Shown: positions 23,083 to 31,729 of the stretch, piece after piece | Position numbering within the stretch: position 1 is the first letter of the stretch | How the letters are laid out: the number at the start of each line of letters is the position of its first letter | Notes under the pieces: generated by a model | Databases searched by the model: none | Told to the model about the DNA's origin: nothing | The model's input: only the letters and a program-made list of their open reading frames with translations | NCBI GenBank assembly: GCA_014859305.1 | Contig: JACUUM010000016.1 | Location: forward strand, 1 to 41,799 | Direction: 5' to 3' | Length of the DNA stretch: 41,799 bases | DNA from: Coriobacteriia bacterium | GTDB lineage: Bacteria > Actinomycetota > Coriobacteriia > Anaerosomatales > Kmv31 | Program-made: the position numbers and the translations under genes

Positions 23083-23895
23083 ATGGAAGAGCTCTTCAGC
23101 ATCGCGCGGGTCGCGGAGTACCTCGGCGTGAGCGAGCGCACGGTCTACGATAAGGTGCGCACGGGGGAGTTGCCGGCGCTCAAGGTGGGACGGCTGTGGC
23201 GCGTCCGCAGGGGTGACCTCGAGGAGTGGCTCTCGCAGCGGTCCGGACACGAGCGGCCCTCAGGCGAGGAGAGGCGCGGTCCGTATCCGCACTCCGCCCT
23301 GGACGTGCCGCTCCCCATGGCGCGGGAAGGCGCCGGGGTGCCGACGCGCGGGGAGCTGTCCGCGTTGCTCGAGCCCATCTCCGACACCCTCGGGCGGCGG
23401 CTCGCGTTCGTCGGCCTCCTGGTCCGGGGAGTCGAGGCGCTGGGGTGGCCCGCCCCGGTCGTCGTAGGCGGCAACGCTGTCGAGTTCTACACCGCCGGGG
23501 ACTACCCGACCGTCGACGTCGACCTGGCCGGGGCGTCCGAGCCCGTGGCCGAGGTGCTTGACTCCTGGGGCTTCGAGCGAGAGGGGCGCCACTTCTACGA
23601 CGAAGAGCTCAACCTCCTGGTCGAGGTACCCGGCGGCACCCTGCCCCCCGACCGGCTCGGACACGTGGCGGAGGTGAGGATCGCGGGGGTGACGGCCTAC
23701 ATCCTGGGGATAGAGGATCTGATCATCGACAGGCTCGCGGCGTGCGCGTTCCGGCAGGACGCGGAGTCGTGCCGCTGGGCAGCCGTGCTCCTGGCCGGAG
23801 CACCCGAGCTCGACCTCGCCTACCTGAAGCGGCGTGCCGCCGAGGAAGACCTGGAGGGGCCTCTGATGCGGCTGCGCGAGGAGGGGCCGGCGTGA
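23083..23895 (+). CDS. HTH (excisionase-type) domain fused to nucleotidyltransferase-like domain
   Basis: This 270-aa protein has two modules. Residues 1-50 (FSIARVAEYLGVSERTVYDK, LPALKVGRLWRVRRGDLEEW) are a winged HTH of the excisionase/MerR-like group 17 type. Residues ~125-265 look like a nucleotidyltransferase-fold domain: VVVGGNAVEFYTAGDYPTVD followed by VDL, where GG-N and the D-x-D (DVD) match the metal and nucleotide site, with LGIEDLIIDRLAACAFRQDA later, as in DUF6036/AbiEii-like proteins. Such combinations can be toxin, antitoxin or regulator components. The start has a -10 box 6 nt upstream and no ribosome site. The stop overlaps the 73-aa gene (GTGA). The pair is enclosed by direct repeats. 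Confidence 0.78.
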   Translation: MEELFSIARVAEYLGVSERTVYDKVRTGELPALKVGRLWRVRRGDLEEWLSQRSGHERPSGEERRGPYPHSALDVPLPMAREGAGVPTRGELSALLEPISDTLGRRLAFVGLLVRGVEALGWPAPVVVGGNAVEFYTAGDYPTVDVDLAGASEPVAEVLDSWGFEREGRHFYDEELNLLVEVPGGTLPPDRLGHVAEVRIAGVTAYILGIEDLIIDRLAACAFRQDAESCRWAAVLLAGAPELDLAYLKRRAAEEDLEGPLMRLREEGPA

Positions 23896-24113
23896 CTCGC
23901 GTGTACGACTACGACCGGTGGATGGCCGAGCGCGGCCGCATGCTGCCGCTGATCGCAAGGCTCGCCGGGCAGCCTCGTGCGACACGGCGGCGGCCGCGGA
24001 GCCCCGAGGAGTCCAGGATGCTCGCCCGCGCGGCGCTCGACGCGATCCGGCGACGCGAGCGGGAGGGGCGCCTGAGGCGCCTGGGCCCCCGCCGCTACGA
24101 GCTGAGGAACTGA
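23892..24113 (+). CDS. Small basic protein, partner of the HTH-nucleotidyltransferase
   Basis: The 73-aa, very basic product (RVYDYDRWMAERGRMLPLIA at the N-terminus, RRREREGRLRRLGPRRYELR at the end) is predicted mostly helical and has no recognised family. The GTG start overlaps the upstream stop (GTGA), which argues that it is a real second cistron. The length, charge and tight coupling would fit the small member of a toxin-antitoxin-like or regulator pair, but this is inference from layout only. The stop lies 4 nt before the convergent HAD stop. Confidence 0.6.
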   Translation: MTRVYDYDRWMAERGRMLPLIARLAGQPRATRRRPRSPEESRMLARAALDAIRRREREGRLRRLGPRRYELRN

Positions 24114-24117
24114 CGCC

Positions 24118-25032
24118 CTACGGCGGGCCCGTCCTCCCGCCTCCGCGCGCCGCCAGCCACGCGTCGGCCAGCTCCGCCCAGCCCTCGCCGCGCGCGCCGC
24201 GCGTCACGTACACGTTCTCCCGCCCGCGCACCGCGGCGCGCACGCGCTCGTCGGCGAGCGCGTTGGCGACCAGGACGAGCATCACGCACTCGTCGGCCAT
24301 CTCGACGTCGGTCTCCGAGTCGCCGATCGCGCAGGCCTGCCGCCGCTCCAGTCCCCGGCCGGTCAGGTCGCGCAGGACGGCGCCGCTCTTGGTGACGCCG
24401 CTGGGGACGAGGTGGTAGACGTGCACCCGCTCGACGCCGACGAGCGTGGTCGAGGGCGGGCGGATGATGCCGTTGTCCACGACGCGCACGGGCAGACCGA
24501 TGCCCTCGAGCACGACCGTCGCGGCCTCGAGGTCCAGCTCGCCGCGCAGCACGTGCGTGGCCTCGCGGTTCAGGTGCCACGGCGTGTGGTTCTCGATGCG
24601 CCCCGGGAACGCGCGCACCAGCGCATCGAGCACGCCCGCCCGCTCGATCAGCTCGTAGGGGGTCACGCCGTCGGGCAGGGTCCCGTCGGGCCAGTCGCCC
24701 AGGTAGTACTCCTGCTGCCCGCCGCGGTCGCGGACGAGCACGCAGCCGAGCTCGGCGATGAAGCCGCTCCACCCGCAGACCCGCGCGACCTCTGTGAGCT
24801 GCACGCGGTTGCGTCCCGAGGACAGCACGACGGGCAGCCCGGCGGCGTTGAGCCGCACGATCGCCTGAGCGGTCGCGGCCGAGGGACGGCCGTCGGCGTC
24901 GGCCAGCAGCGTCCCTCCCGGGCCGAGGAGCGTGCCGTCAAGGTCGGTGTAGAGCACCTCGACGCCGGCGAGCGCGGCCCGCGCCTCCGGCGACTCGTCG
25001 AGCAAGGGCAGGCCGTGAACGGGGGCGGGCAT
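24118..25032 (-). CDS. HAD-superfamily phosphatase (Cof/SPP/MPGP-like)
   Basis: The 304-aa protein has the four HAD motifs: I, LYTDLDGTLLG (~28-38); II, VVLSSGRNRVQ; III, SGVTKSGAVLRDL (Lys); IV, CAIGDSETDVEMADE. A C2-type cap between motifs II and III includes ENHTPWHLNREATHVLRGEL. This places it among the Cof-type phosphatases of sugar phosphates (sucrose-, trehalose- or mannosyl-phosphoglycerate phosphatase relatives); the substrate is not known. ATG with GAGGAG 7 nt upstream. The last ~30 codons (GEGWAELADAWLAAR) are the source or target of the duplicated segment found at 22954-22993. Confidence 0.86.
   Translation of the reverse strand: MPAPVHGLPLLDESPEARAALAGVEVLYTDLDGTLLGPGGTLLADADGRPSAATAQAIVRLNAAGLPVVLSSGRNRVQLTEVARVCGWSGFIAELGCVLVRDRGGQQEYYLGDWPDGTLPDGVTPYELIERAGVLDALVRAFPGRIENHTPWHLNREATHVLRGELDLEAATVVLEGIGLPVRVVDNGIIRPPSTTLVGVERVHVYHLVPSGVTKSGAVLRDLTGRGLERRQACAIGDSETDVEMADECVMLVLVANALADERVRAAVRGRENVYVTRGARGEGWAELADAWLAARGGGRTGPP
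24149..24188. repeat. Direct repeat copy B (3' end of HAD gene)
   Basis: This is the copy inside the intact HAD coding region, in the same orientation as copy A at 22954-22993. About 1.15 kb lies between the copies, filled almost entirely by the HTH-nucleotidyltransferase pair. Confidence 0.8.
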
Positions 25033-25131
25033 CGGTACTCCTCACGGAGCGGTCGGGGTACCCGTATCCTACCCGAACCACCTGCGGACGGACGCGGGCC
25101 GCGGGGCGTGGCGCTGCCGCTCCGGGCGCGG

Positions 25132-25137
25132 TATAAC
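25132..25137 (+). promoter_or_regulatory. Possible -10 box before the zinc-ribbon GNAT gene
   Basis: TATAAC lies in the 166-nt divergent gap between the HAD and GNAT genes, 61 nt before the GTG start. No clear -35 is seen. Confidence 0.3.
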
Positions 25138-25198
25138 CGTATGGCACGCCACGCCCCTCCGGGCGGACGTGGCGGTGGCCGGACGAAAGGACCGCATC

Positions 25199-25819
25199 GT
25201 GGAGACCGAGGAGCGAGAGGACCTCGAGGTCCCGTACCCGCAGTACCGCTGCCCGATCTGCGGCAAGGACCTGCCGCTGAACGACGCGCGGATGACGGTG
25301 ACCTGCGCCGAGCACCTCCCCCGCAAGGAGGCGCCGGGGTTCACCGTGCGCCGCGCGACGGCGGGCGACCGCCGCGAGATCGAGGAGATCTGCGACCAGG
25401 CACTGGGCGAGACCGACGTGGATGTCTTCGGACGCACCTTCGACGTGCTCATCGGCATCAACCTCGTCGCCGAGAGCGAGGGGCGCCTCGCCGGCTTGCT
25501 CTCGCTGGCCGTCCACGCCGGCGAGCTCGCGGTCGTGCTGCTCTCGGTGTACCCCGCCTACCAGGGGCGCGGTGTCGGCTCGTCCCTCGTCGCGGCCGCC
25601 GTGGCCTACGCGGAGGAGAAGGGGCTGCCGGGGGTGGTCGTGGCGGTCACGAACGACGACATACCGCAGCTCTACTTCTACCAACGGCACGGTTTCCGCA
25701 TCTACGGCTGCGCAGTGGGCCAGCTCGTGCTGGAGGACGGCTCCACGCCCGGCGGCTTCTCCGACATCCCCGTCCGCGACGAGATCCGCATGCGGCGCAG
25801 CATCAGCCCGCGCCGCTGA
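25199..25819 (+). CDS. Zinc-ribbon-containing GNAT acetyltransferase
   Basis: The 206-aa protein starts with an acidic stretch and a half zinc ribbon (YRCPICGKDLPLNDARMTVT followed by a further Cys and a His), then a GNAT domain from about residue 45: FTVRRATAGDRREIEEICDQ, LLSVYPAYQGRGVGSSLVAA, where QGRGVG is the acetyl-CoA loop, and YFYQRHGFRIYGCA. GTG at 25199 is chosen because AAAGGA lies 7 nt upstream; an in-frame GTG at 25169 has no such site. The metal-binding N-terminus may recognise nucleic acid or protein. The substrate is unknown. The ABC transporter genes follow 50 nt later in the same direction. Confidence 0.82.
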   Translation: METEEREDLEVPYPQYRCPICGKDLPLNDARMTVTCAEHLPRKEAPGFTVRRATAGDRREIEEICDQALGETDVDVFGRTFDVLIGINLVAESEGRLAGLLSLAVHAGELAVVLLSVYPAYQGRGVGSSLVAAAVAYAEEKGLPGVVVAVTNDDIPQLYFYQRHGFRIYGCAVGQLVLEDGSTPGGFSDIPVRDEIRMRRSISPRR

Positions 25820-25869
25820 GAACCGAACAGGCGCGGCACACGCGCAACGACCCGAGGAGGCACCTCCCG

Positions 25870-26874
25870 ATGACCCCCCGCACTCTCCGGCGCCCGCTCT
25901 CGATGGCGCTCGCCGCCGCTCTCACCCTCGCGCTCGCCGGCTGCGCCCGGGGGGCCGAGCCGAACGCCGGCGGCGGGGCGGCCGTCGAGCCGAGGACGGT
26001 CCGTGTCGGCACGCTGCCCACCGAGGACGCGCTGCCGTTGTGGGCGGCCGAGGCCGAAGGCGTCTTCGAAGAGGTCGGACTGCCCTCGGTCGAGATCGTG
26101 ACGTTCCAGTCGGCCCAGGAGCGCGACGCGGCGCTGGTGGCCGGCGAGATCGACGCGTTCATGGGAGACATGATCGCGGCCGCCCAGCTCGAGGCCGGCG
26201 GCACGCCGGTGGCCGTCGAGTTCGTCATGCTGGGCGCCACGCCGGAAGAGGGGCGCTTCGGCATCCTTGCCGCGCCCGGGTCGGAGGTGGACGGCCTTCA
26301 AGACCTGGCAGGAGTGCCGGTGGGCACCTCCTCGGGCACCATCCAGGAGTACGTGCTCGACGGGCTGATGCGCCAGGCGGGCGTTCCCGCGGAGCGGGTC
26401 GTCAAAGAAGAGGTCAAGAAGGTGCCGGTGCGCTTCGAGCTGCTGATGAACGGCAAGCTCGCCGCGGCGGCGCTGCCCGAGCCGCTGCTCTCGCTCGGCG
26501 AGATGCAGGGCGCCAAGCTCATCGCCGACGACACCTCCGGCGAGAACCTCTCGCAGACGGTGCTGGTGGCCTCCGAGGCGTTCCTGCGCGCCGAGGGCGG
26601 GCTCGAGGCCATGGAGCTGCTGGTGCGGGCGTGGGACGCCGGCGCGGAGCTGGTGAACGGCGACCCGGACGCCTGGCGCGAGACGCTCGTGGACAAGGCG
26701 CGGCTGCCCGAGCCGCTCAGGGACACCTACCGCGTGAACGCGTACCCCGCCGCGCAGCCGCCCACCGAGGAGCAGGTCGCGGCCGTGCTGGAGTGGATGC
26801 GCGCGGAGGGGACGCTGAAGGCCGACCTCACGCCGCTGGACCTCTCGGGCGTGGTGACGCCGGGCGACCGGTGA
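25870..26874 (+). CDS. ABC transporter substrate-binding lipoprotein (SsuA/NMT1-like)
   Basis: This is a 334-aa extracytoplasmic solute-binding protein. The signal peptide ends in the lipobox LALAGC (Cys ~25), so it is lipid-anchored. The mature part shows the NMT1/SsuA-like pattern: TVRVGTLPTEDALPLWAAEA, EGVFEEVGL, DAALVAGEIDAFMGDMIAAA, GVPVGTSSGTIQEYVLDGLM and LPEPLLSLGE. Proteins of this family carry sulfonates, taurine, nitrate or thiamine precursors; the ligand cannot be read from the sequence and no riboswitch is visible upstream. It starts at an ATG behind GAGGAGGCACC, and is followed by the ATPase and permease genes. Confidence 0.88.
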   Translation: MTPRTLRRPLSMALAAALTLALAGCARGAEPNAGGGAAVEPRTVRVGTLPTEDALPLWAAEAEGVFEEVGLPSVEIVTFQSAQERDAALVAGEIDAFMGDMIAAAQLEAGGTPVAVEFVMLGATPEEGRFGILAAPGSEVDGLQDLAGVPVGTSSGTIQEYVLDGLMRQAGVPAERVVKEEVKKVPVRFELLMNGKLAAAALPEPLLSLGEMQGAKLIADDTSGENLSQTVLVASEAFLRAEGGLEAMELLVRAWDAGAELVNGDPDAWRETLVDKARLPEPLRDTYRVNAYPAAQPPTEEQVAAVLEWMRAEGTLKADLTPLDLSGVVTPGDR

Positions 26875-26907
26875 TGCCGGGCGGCCGGGGGAAGGCGCTG
26901 TAGCGCG

Positions 26908-27696
26908 ATGGCCGCGGTGGGCATCGAGGCCCTGGCCGTGACCTACCACGGCGTCCGGCGCGCCCTCGAGGCGCTCGGACCGCTCGACCTCTCGCTGCGC
27001 GACGGCGAGCCCGTGGCGGTGATAGGCCCGTCGGGCTCGGGCAAGTCCACCCTGCTGCTGGCGCTGGCGGGTCTCGTGCCCGCGACCGCCGGCCGGGTGC
27101 TCGTCGGCGGGGAGCCGCTCGCCGGACCCCGGCGCCGCACGGCTCTGATCCTGCAGGACTTCGGGTTGCTGCCCTGGAAGACGGTCGCGCGCAACGCCGC
27201 GCTCGGCCTGCAGGTGCGGCGCGTGAAGCGCGGGGAGTCCGCCCGCCGCACCCGCGACGCGCTCGAGCGGCTGGGGCTGGCCGAGTTCGCCGGCGCGTAC
27301 CCCGGCGAGCTCTCCGGCGGGATGAGGCAGCGGGTGGCCGTCGCCAGGGCGCTCGCCCTGGAGGCCGACCTGCTGCTGATGGACGAGCCGCTCTCCGCCC
27401 TGGACGCTCTCACCCGCGAGGACCTGCAGGACCTGCTGCTCGCCCTGTGGCGCCAGCGGGGCCACACCTCGGTGCTCGTGACGCACTCCATCGAGGAGGC
27501 GGTCTTCCTCGGGCGGCGGGTGGTCGTGCTGACGACGCGGCCCGGGCGCGTGGCGGCGATCGTGGACAACCCCGGGATGGGCTCCGAGGGGTACCGGCAG
27601 ACCGAGGCGTTCTACGCTCGCTGCGCGAGGCTGAGGGCGCTGCTCGCCGAGGAGGGGGCGCTGCACCCCGCCGGGCTGCGGGAGGGAGCCCCGTGA
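26908..27696 (+). CDS. ABC transporter ATP-binding protein (SsuB/TauB-like)
   Basis: The 262-aa ATPase has Walker A GPSGSGKST, Q-loop LILQDFGLLPWKTV, the signature LSGGMRQRVAVARAL, Walker B LLLMDEPLSALD and the switch His in VTHSIEEAV. The 'LLPWKTV' and 'SIEEAVFLGRRVVVL' segments are those of the nitrate/sulfonate/taurine group. It supplies the energy for the permease and binding protein on either side. The gap to the upstream gene is 33 nt, and its stop overlaps the permease start (GTGA). Confidence 0.92.
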   Translation: MAAVGIEALAVTYHGVRRALEALGPLDLSLRDGEPVAVIGPSGSGKSTLLLALAGLVPATAGRVLVGGEPLAGPRRRTALILQDFGLLPWKTVARNAALGLQVRRVKRGESARRTRDALERLGLAEFAGAYPGELSGGMRQRVAVARALALEADLLLMDEPLSALDALTREDLQDLLLALWRQRGHTSVLVTHSIEEAVFLGRRVVVLTTRPGRVAAIVDNPGMGSEGYRQTEAFYARCARLRALLAEEGALHPAGLREGAP

Positions 27697-28451
27697 GGGG
27701 GGCCCCGCTGCTGCGCCGCGTGCTCGGCTACGCCGGCGCCTTCGTCGCGCTGCTCGCCGGATGGGAGCTCGTCGCGCTGGCCGTGGACTCGCCCGCGCTG
27801 CCCGCGCCGGGCCCCGCGCTGGCGTCCTTCGCCTCCGAGGTGCCGGCGCTGGCGCCGCACTTCGCGGTCAGCGCCTGGCGGGTGCTGGCCGCGGTCGCGC
27901 TCGGGGTCGCGCTGGGCGCTCCGCTCGGGCTGCTGCTGGGCCGCTCGCCGCGGCTGGACGCGGTGGCCGCGCCGCTGGTGTTCCTGACCTACCCCATCCC
28001 GAAGGTCGTCTTCCTGCCCGTCCTGCTCGTGCTGCTCGGACTCGGTGACTCCTCCAAGATCGCGCTCATCACGCTGATCGTGTCCTTCCAGATCCTCGTG
28101 ACCGCGCGCGACGCCTCCCGCGCCGTGCCGCCTGCCTCCGTCCTGTCGGTGCGATCCCTTGGCGCGACTCGCGCGCAGGTCTTCCGGCACGTCATCGTGC
28201 CGGCGACCCTGCCGGAGGTCTTCACCGCGCTGCGGATCGGAGCGGGGACGGCGGTGGCGGTGCTCTTCCTGGCCGAGTCCATCGCCGGGACCAACGGCCT
28301 GGGCTACTACATCGTGGACGCCTGGAGCCGCATCGACTACGAGGGGATGTTCGCGGGCATCATCGCCATGGCGCTCCTCGGCGTGCTGCTCTACGAGGGG
28401 CTGGACGCGGCCGAGGGGCGGAGTTGCCGATGGACGAGGGCGGCGCGGTGA
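27693..28451 (+). CDS. ABC transporter permease (SsuC/TauC-like)
   Basis: This is a 252-aa integral membrane protein with about six helices and the cytoplasmic coupling (EAA) loop SLGATRAQVFRHVIVPATLP followed by EVFTALRIGAG. Other landmarks are LTYPIPKVVFLPVLLVLLGL and IAGTNGLGYYIVDAWSRIDY. GTG at 27693 overlaps the ATPase stop and has GGAGGGA upstream. Together with the preceding two genes it forms a complete importer. The end overlaps the next small gene. Confidence 0.92.
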   Translation: MRGAPLLRRVLGYAGAFVALLAGWELVALAVDSPALPAPGPALASFASEVPALAPHFAVSAWRVLAAVALGVALGAPLGLLLGRSPRLDAVAAPLVFLTYPIPKVVFLPVLLVLLGLGDSSKIALITLIVSFQILVTARDASRAVPPASVLSVRSLGATRAQVFRHVIVPATLPEVFTALRIGAGTAVAVLFLAESIAGTNGLGYYIVDAWSRIDYEGMFAGIIAMALLGVLLYEGLDAAEGRSCRWTRAAR

Positions 28452-28987
28452 GGGGGCGGGCGCTCGCGGGCGTGCTGGCGGTCGCGGCGCTCCTGGGCGC
28501 GCTCGGGTGGCTCGGGTGGCGGACGCTGGGAGGCGAGCCGCGGTGGAGCGTGGCTCGCATGGGTCACGCGTACACCTCCCACGACTGGGAGCGGTTCGAG
28601 CGCTACGTGGATGTCGAGGCGGTCATGGCCGCCGGGATCGACGAGCTGGTCGAGGAGCTGCGCGGCGAGGGGCCGCCGGGGCGGCTGGGGCAGGAGCTGG
28701 TCGAGTCGCAGCGGGCGCTGATCGTCGAGCGGGCGCGCGAGGGTCTGCGCGCGGCGGTGGAGCGCGGGGAGGCCGAGGAGGGCTGGCTTCGACGGCAGCG
28801 CGGCATCCTCGCGCCGCTGCGCATGCGGGTCCTCGAGCGTACCGGGGACGAGGCGCTCGTCCTGCTCGACACAGACGCGCGGTACGGCGATGTCGAGGCG
28901 CGCATGGTGCCGCGCGAGGGGCGATGGGTGGTGGTCGAGGTGCCGAACCTGGGCGGGCTCCTGTCGCGGGGCGCCCCGGCGCCGTGA
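28448..28987 (+). CDS. Membrane-anchored DUF2939-like protein
   Basis: The 179-aa product has an N-terminal membrane helix (RALAGVLAVAALLGALGWLG) and a soluble domain with RMGHAYTSHDWERFERYVDV, which resembles DUF2939 ('a..arD...l...vD...l'), followed by alternating charged helices and a beta hairpin (VLERTGDEALVLLDTDARYG). GTG at 28448 overlaps the permease stop in the same manner as the two upstream junctions; an ATG at 28430 is also possible. It may be an accessory of the transporter or simply co-transcribed. No function is known. Confidence 0.6.
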   Translation: MRGRALAGVLAVAALLGALGWLGWRTLGGEPRWSVARMGHAYTSHDWERFERYVDVEAVMAAGIDELVEELRGEGPPGRLGQELVESQRALIVERAREGLRAAVERGEAEEGWLRRQRGILAPLRMRVLERTGDEALVLLDTDARYGDVEARMVPREGRWVVVEVPNLGGLLSRGAPAP

Positions 28988-29021
28988 TGCGGGGCGCCCA
29001 GGGGCGGTGAGGCGGACCGCG

Positions 29022-31502
29022 CTATCGCGCGCGGCCGCCGTGCGAGGCCGACGGCAGGCCCGAGGGGTCCAGCGCGAGCGGCAGCAGCGCGAGGTCGTCG
29101 GCCAGGCGGCCGGAGGCGAACGCGGACACGGCGGCGAACAGAGAGCGGCACACCTCCTCCATGCCGGCGCCCAGGTCGGCGGACAGCAGCGCCTGCCCGA
29201 GGCGCTCCTCGCCGAACATCTCGCCGTCGGGGCGGCGGGCCTCGATCGCGCCGTCGGTGTAGAGCAGCAGCACGTCGCCCTCGCCGACATGCTCGAACGA
29301 CTCGGCATAGGCCGAGTCGGGCAGCGCCCCGACGATCGGCGAGACCGCACCCAGCAGGTCCAGGCGGCCGCCGCGCCGCCGCACCATCGCCGGCGGATGA
29401 CCTCCGCTGCAGTACGCCAGCCACCCCGACCTCGGGTCGAGGACGCCGAGGAAGACCGTGACGAACATGTCGTGCGCGGTCTCCCGATCCACCGCGCGGT
29501 TCAGGCGCTCCATGACTCGCGCGGGAGAAGCGTCCTCGTGGGCGTAGGCGCGCACGACGTTCTTGACCAGCGAGGTGAGGGCCGCGGCGTCGACCCCCTT
29601 GCCCGAGACGTCGCCGATGAGCACGCCGACCCGCCCGCCGGCCAGCTCGAAGAGGTCCATGAAGTCGCCGCCGACCCGGCTCGCCTCGGTCGCGGAGCCG
29701 TACAGCGAGCAGAAGTCCAGGCCCGGCATCCGTTCGGGCATCCGGATGATCGCGTCCTGCAGGGTGTCGGCCACGCGGTGCTGCGCGTCGTAGAGCCTCG
29801 CGTTCTCCAGGGCGAGCGTGACCGAGGACGCGATGCGGTCGGCGAAGGAGACCTCGGCCGGGGTGAAGCGGATGGTGCGGTCGTGGTAGGAGAAGCTCAT
29901 CACGCCGATCACCTCGTCGCGCGAGACGAGCGGCACCACCAGGGATGAGCACTCGCCCAGCCGCTCCATGGCCCCGCGGTCCAACCTCGCGTCCGAGAGC
30001 GCGTCGTCGACCGCGATGACGGCCCGCTCGCGCGCCGCGAGCGCGAAGTGCGGCGCCTCCTCGTCCGTGTACGAGACGGCTTCGGTCCCCGCCGGCAGGC
30101 GGTGGCCGTAGCGGGTCGCCCAGCGCCCCTCCTCCAGCAGCGCCACCCGCCCCGTCTCGACGCCGAGTGCGTCCACCGCCTCGACGACGACACGCTGCAC
30201 GGTGTCGCCGAATTCGAGCGTGGAGTGGAGCGCCGCGTCGATACGATGCATCGCCAGCGCCAGCTCCTCGCCGCGCTTGCGCTCGCCGATGTCCTGGGCG
30301 ACACCGACGAGGTACTCCACGCCGCCCTCGGCGTCCCGCACCCCCGCGACCGCCACGAGCGTCCACACCTCGCCGCCGTCGGCGCGGACGAAGCGCTTCT
30401 CCATCACGCAGCGGTCGGCCTCGCCGGAGAGCAGCGTCCCGATCTCGCGCAGGTCGGCTTCCAGGTCGTCCGGATGCGTGACCTCCGAGAACGACATGCG
30501 CTCCAGCTGCTGGGGCGCGTAGCCCAGCATCTCGGCGAGACTGCGGTTCACCTTCAGGAAGCGGCCTTCGGCGTCGAGCTGTCCGATACCCGCCGAGGAC
30601 AGCTCGAAGATCGTGCGGAAGAGGCTCTCGCTCTCGCCGAGCTCCCGCTCGGCCTCGTCGCGTTCCGTGACGTCGCTCGCCACCGCCAGCACCAGGTCGT
30701 TGCCGTCGAGCCGGAAGGGTGAGGCCGAGAGGCGGAGCATCCTCCGCTCCCCGTCCTCGCGCGTGAGCGGGATCTCCTCGGCGGCGCTCTCGCCGAGCAG
30801 CGCGCGTCGCAGGACCGAAGCCGCGCGGTCCCTCTCGCGGGAGTCGGTGAAGGCGACCTCCAGCCAGTCCTTCTCGCCGATCCCCGCAAGGTCCCGGCCC
30901 GCGATCCGCCGCATCGCCGGGTTGCACAGGACGGCGCGGCCATCGACACGCGCCACCACGATCCCGTCGGCCGAGTGCTTCACGACGGTTCGGAGCAGCT
31001 CGAGCTCGCGCCGCAGCCCGCGCTGCAGCTCGCGCGCCTCCGCCAGCTCCCCGGCGAGCCGCCTGGCGAACGCCGCCGACTCGCCGGCCCCCTCCTCGAG
31101 CCGCCGCGAGCCGCTCTCCGACATCGTGACGATCAGCCCGAGGAGCCTTCCGCGGGCGTCGATGTCCGGCGTGCAGGTGACCGACACGACCGCACCGCCG
31201 CCGCCGGCGTCGCCCGGGAGGAGGTGGGTGACCGGCTGCAGGGTGTGCACCGCGGCCGCGGCCGCTGCCAGCAGGGGCGAGTCGCGGCCGACGAGGTCCT
31301 CCAGGCGCCGCCCCAGCAGCCGATCGGCGGGGCCGCCGAGCTGCCGCGCGGCGGCGGCGTTGCATTGCAGCACGACGAGCCCGGCGCTCACGTACGCGAC
31401 AGGTACCGGCGCGATCTCGAGGATGCGCGCGCCCAGACGGAAGGCGTTCTCGTCGCCCGCCGCACGCAGCACTCCGCCGGGTCCGTCCACCTCCTCGGGC
31501 AT
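29022..31502 (-). CDS. PAS-GAF-SpoIIE serine phosphatase
   Basis: This 826-aa cytoplasmic regulator has three PAS-like domains in the first ~410 residues (for example FELSSAGIGQLDAEGRFLKV and VEYLVGVAQDIGERKRGEEL closing a PAC motif), a GAF domain ~425-575 (VVEAVDALGVETGRVALLEE, SSLVVPLVSRDEVIGVMSFS) and a PP2C-type SpoIIE domain ~600-815 with the metal ligands VGGDFMDLFEL, VLIGDVSGKGVDAA and a final GRLADDLALLPL. Such phosphatases dephosphorylate anti-anti-sigma STAS proteins in response to signals sensed by the PAS and GAF domains. ATG at 31502 has GGAGG 9 nt upstream. No STAS or sigma gene is visible in this window, so its target is elsewhere. Confidence 0.88.
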   Translation of the reverse strand: MPEEVDGPGGVLRAAGDENAFRLGARILEIAPVPVAYVSAGLVVLQCNAAAARQLGGPADRLLGRRLEDLVGRDSPLLAAAAAAVHTLQPVTHLLPGDAGGGGAVVSVTCTPDIDARGRLLGLIVTMSESGSRRLEEGAGESAAFARRLAGELAEARELQRGLRRELELLRTVVKHSADGIVVARVDGRAVLCNPAMRRIAGRDLAGIGEKDWLEVAFTDSRERDRAASVLRRALLGESAAEEIPLTREDGERRMLRLSASPFRLDGNDLVLAVASDVTERDEAERELGESESLFRTIFELSSAGIGQLDAEGRFLKVNRSLAEMLGYAPQQLERMSFSEVTHPDDLEADLREIGTLLSGEADRCVMEKRFVRADGGEVWTLVAVAGVRDAEGGVEYLVGVAQDIGERKRGEELALAMHRIDAALHSTLEFGDTVQRVVVEAVDALGVETGRVALLEEGRWATRYGHRLPAGTEAVSYTDEEAPHFALAARERAVIAVDDALSDARLDRGAMERLGECSSLVVPLVSRDEVIGVMSFSYHDRTIRFTPAEVSFADRIASSVTLALENARLYDAQHRVADTLQDAIIRMPERMPGLDFCSLYGSATEASRVGGDFMDLFELAGGRVGVLIGDVSGKGVDAAALTSLVKNVVRAYAHEDASPARVMERLNRAVDRETAHDMFVTVFLGVLDPRSGWLAYCSGGHPPAMVRRRGGRLDLLGAVSPIVGALPDSAYAESFEHVGEGDVLLLYTDGAIEARRPDGEMFGEERLGQALLSADLGAGMEEVCRSLFAAVSAFASGRLADDLALLPLALDPSGLPSASHGGRAR

Positions 31503-31729
31503 CCGCTCGTACCTCCGTCCTTCGCGACCGACCGTTTGCGTCAGAGGACGACTCCAGCCGCCGCTTCGCCGGCAGGGCCGCAAGGTGAACGCGTCGTCCC
31601 CCATATCGTACACGCCCGGGCGCGGAGCCAGCGTTCCCGCCGTCACAACTGCGGCGCTTCCCCGCCGGTGTCGCCGGGTATGAAGCCCGGAGGTCCGGCG
31701 GGCGCGGGCGCGAGGGGAGGCGGGAACGG

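Noticed and set aside
25820-25869. Riboswitch (e.g. TPP) for the ABC transporter
   Set aside because: The gap is only 50 nt and holds just a ribosome site; no aptamer motif.
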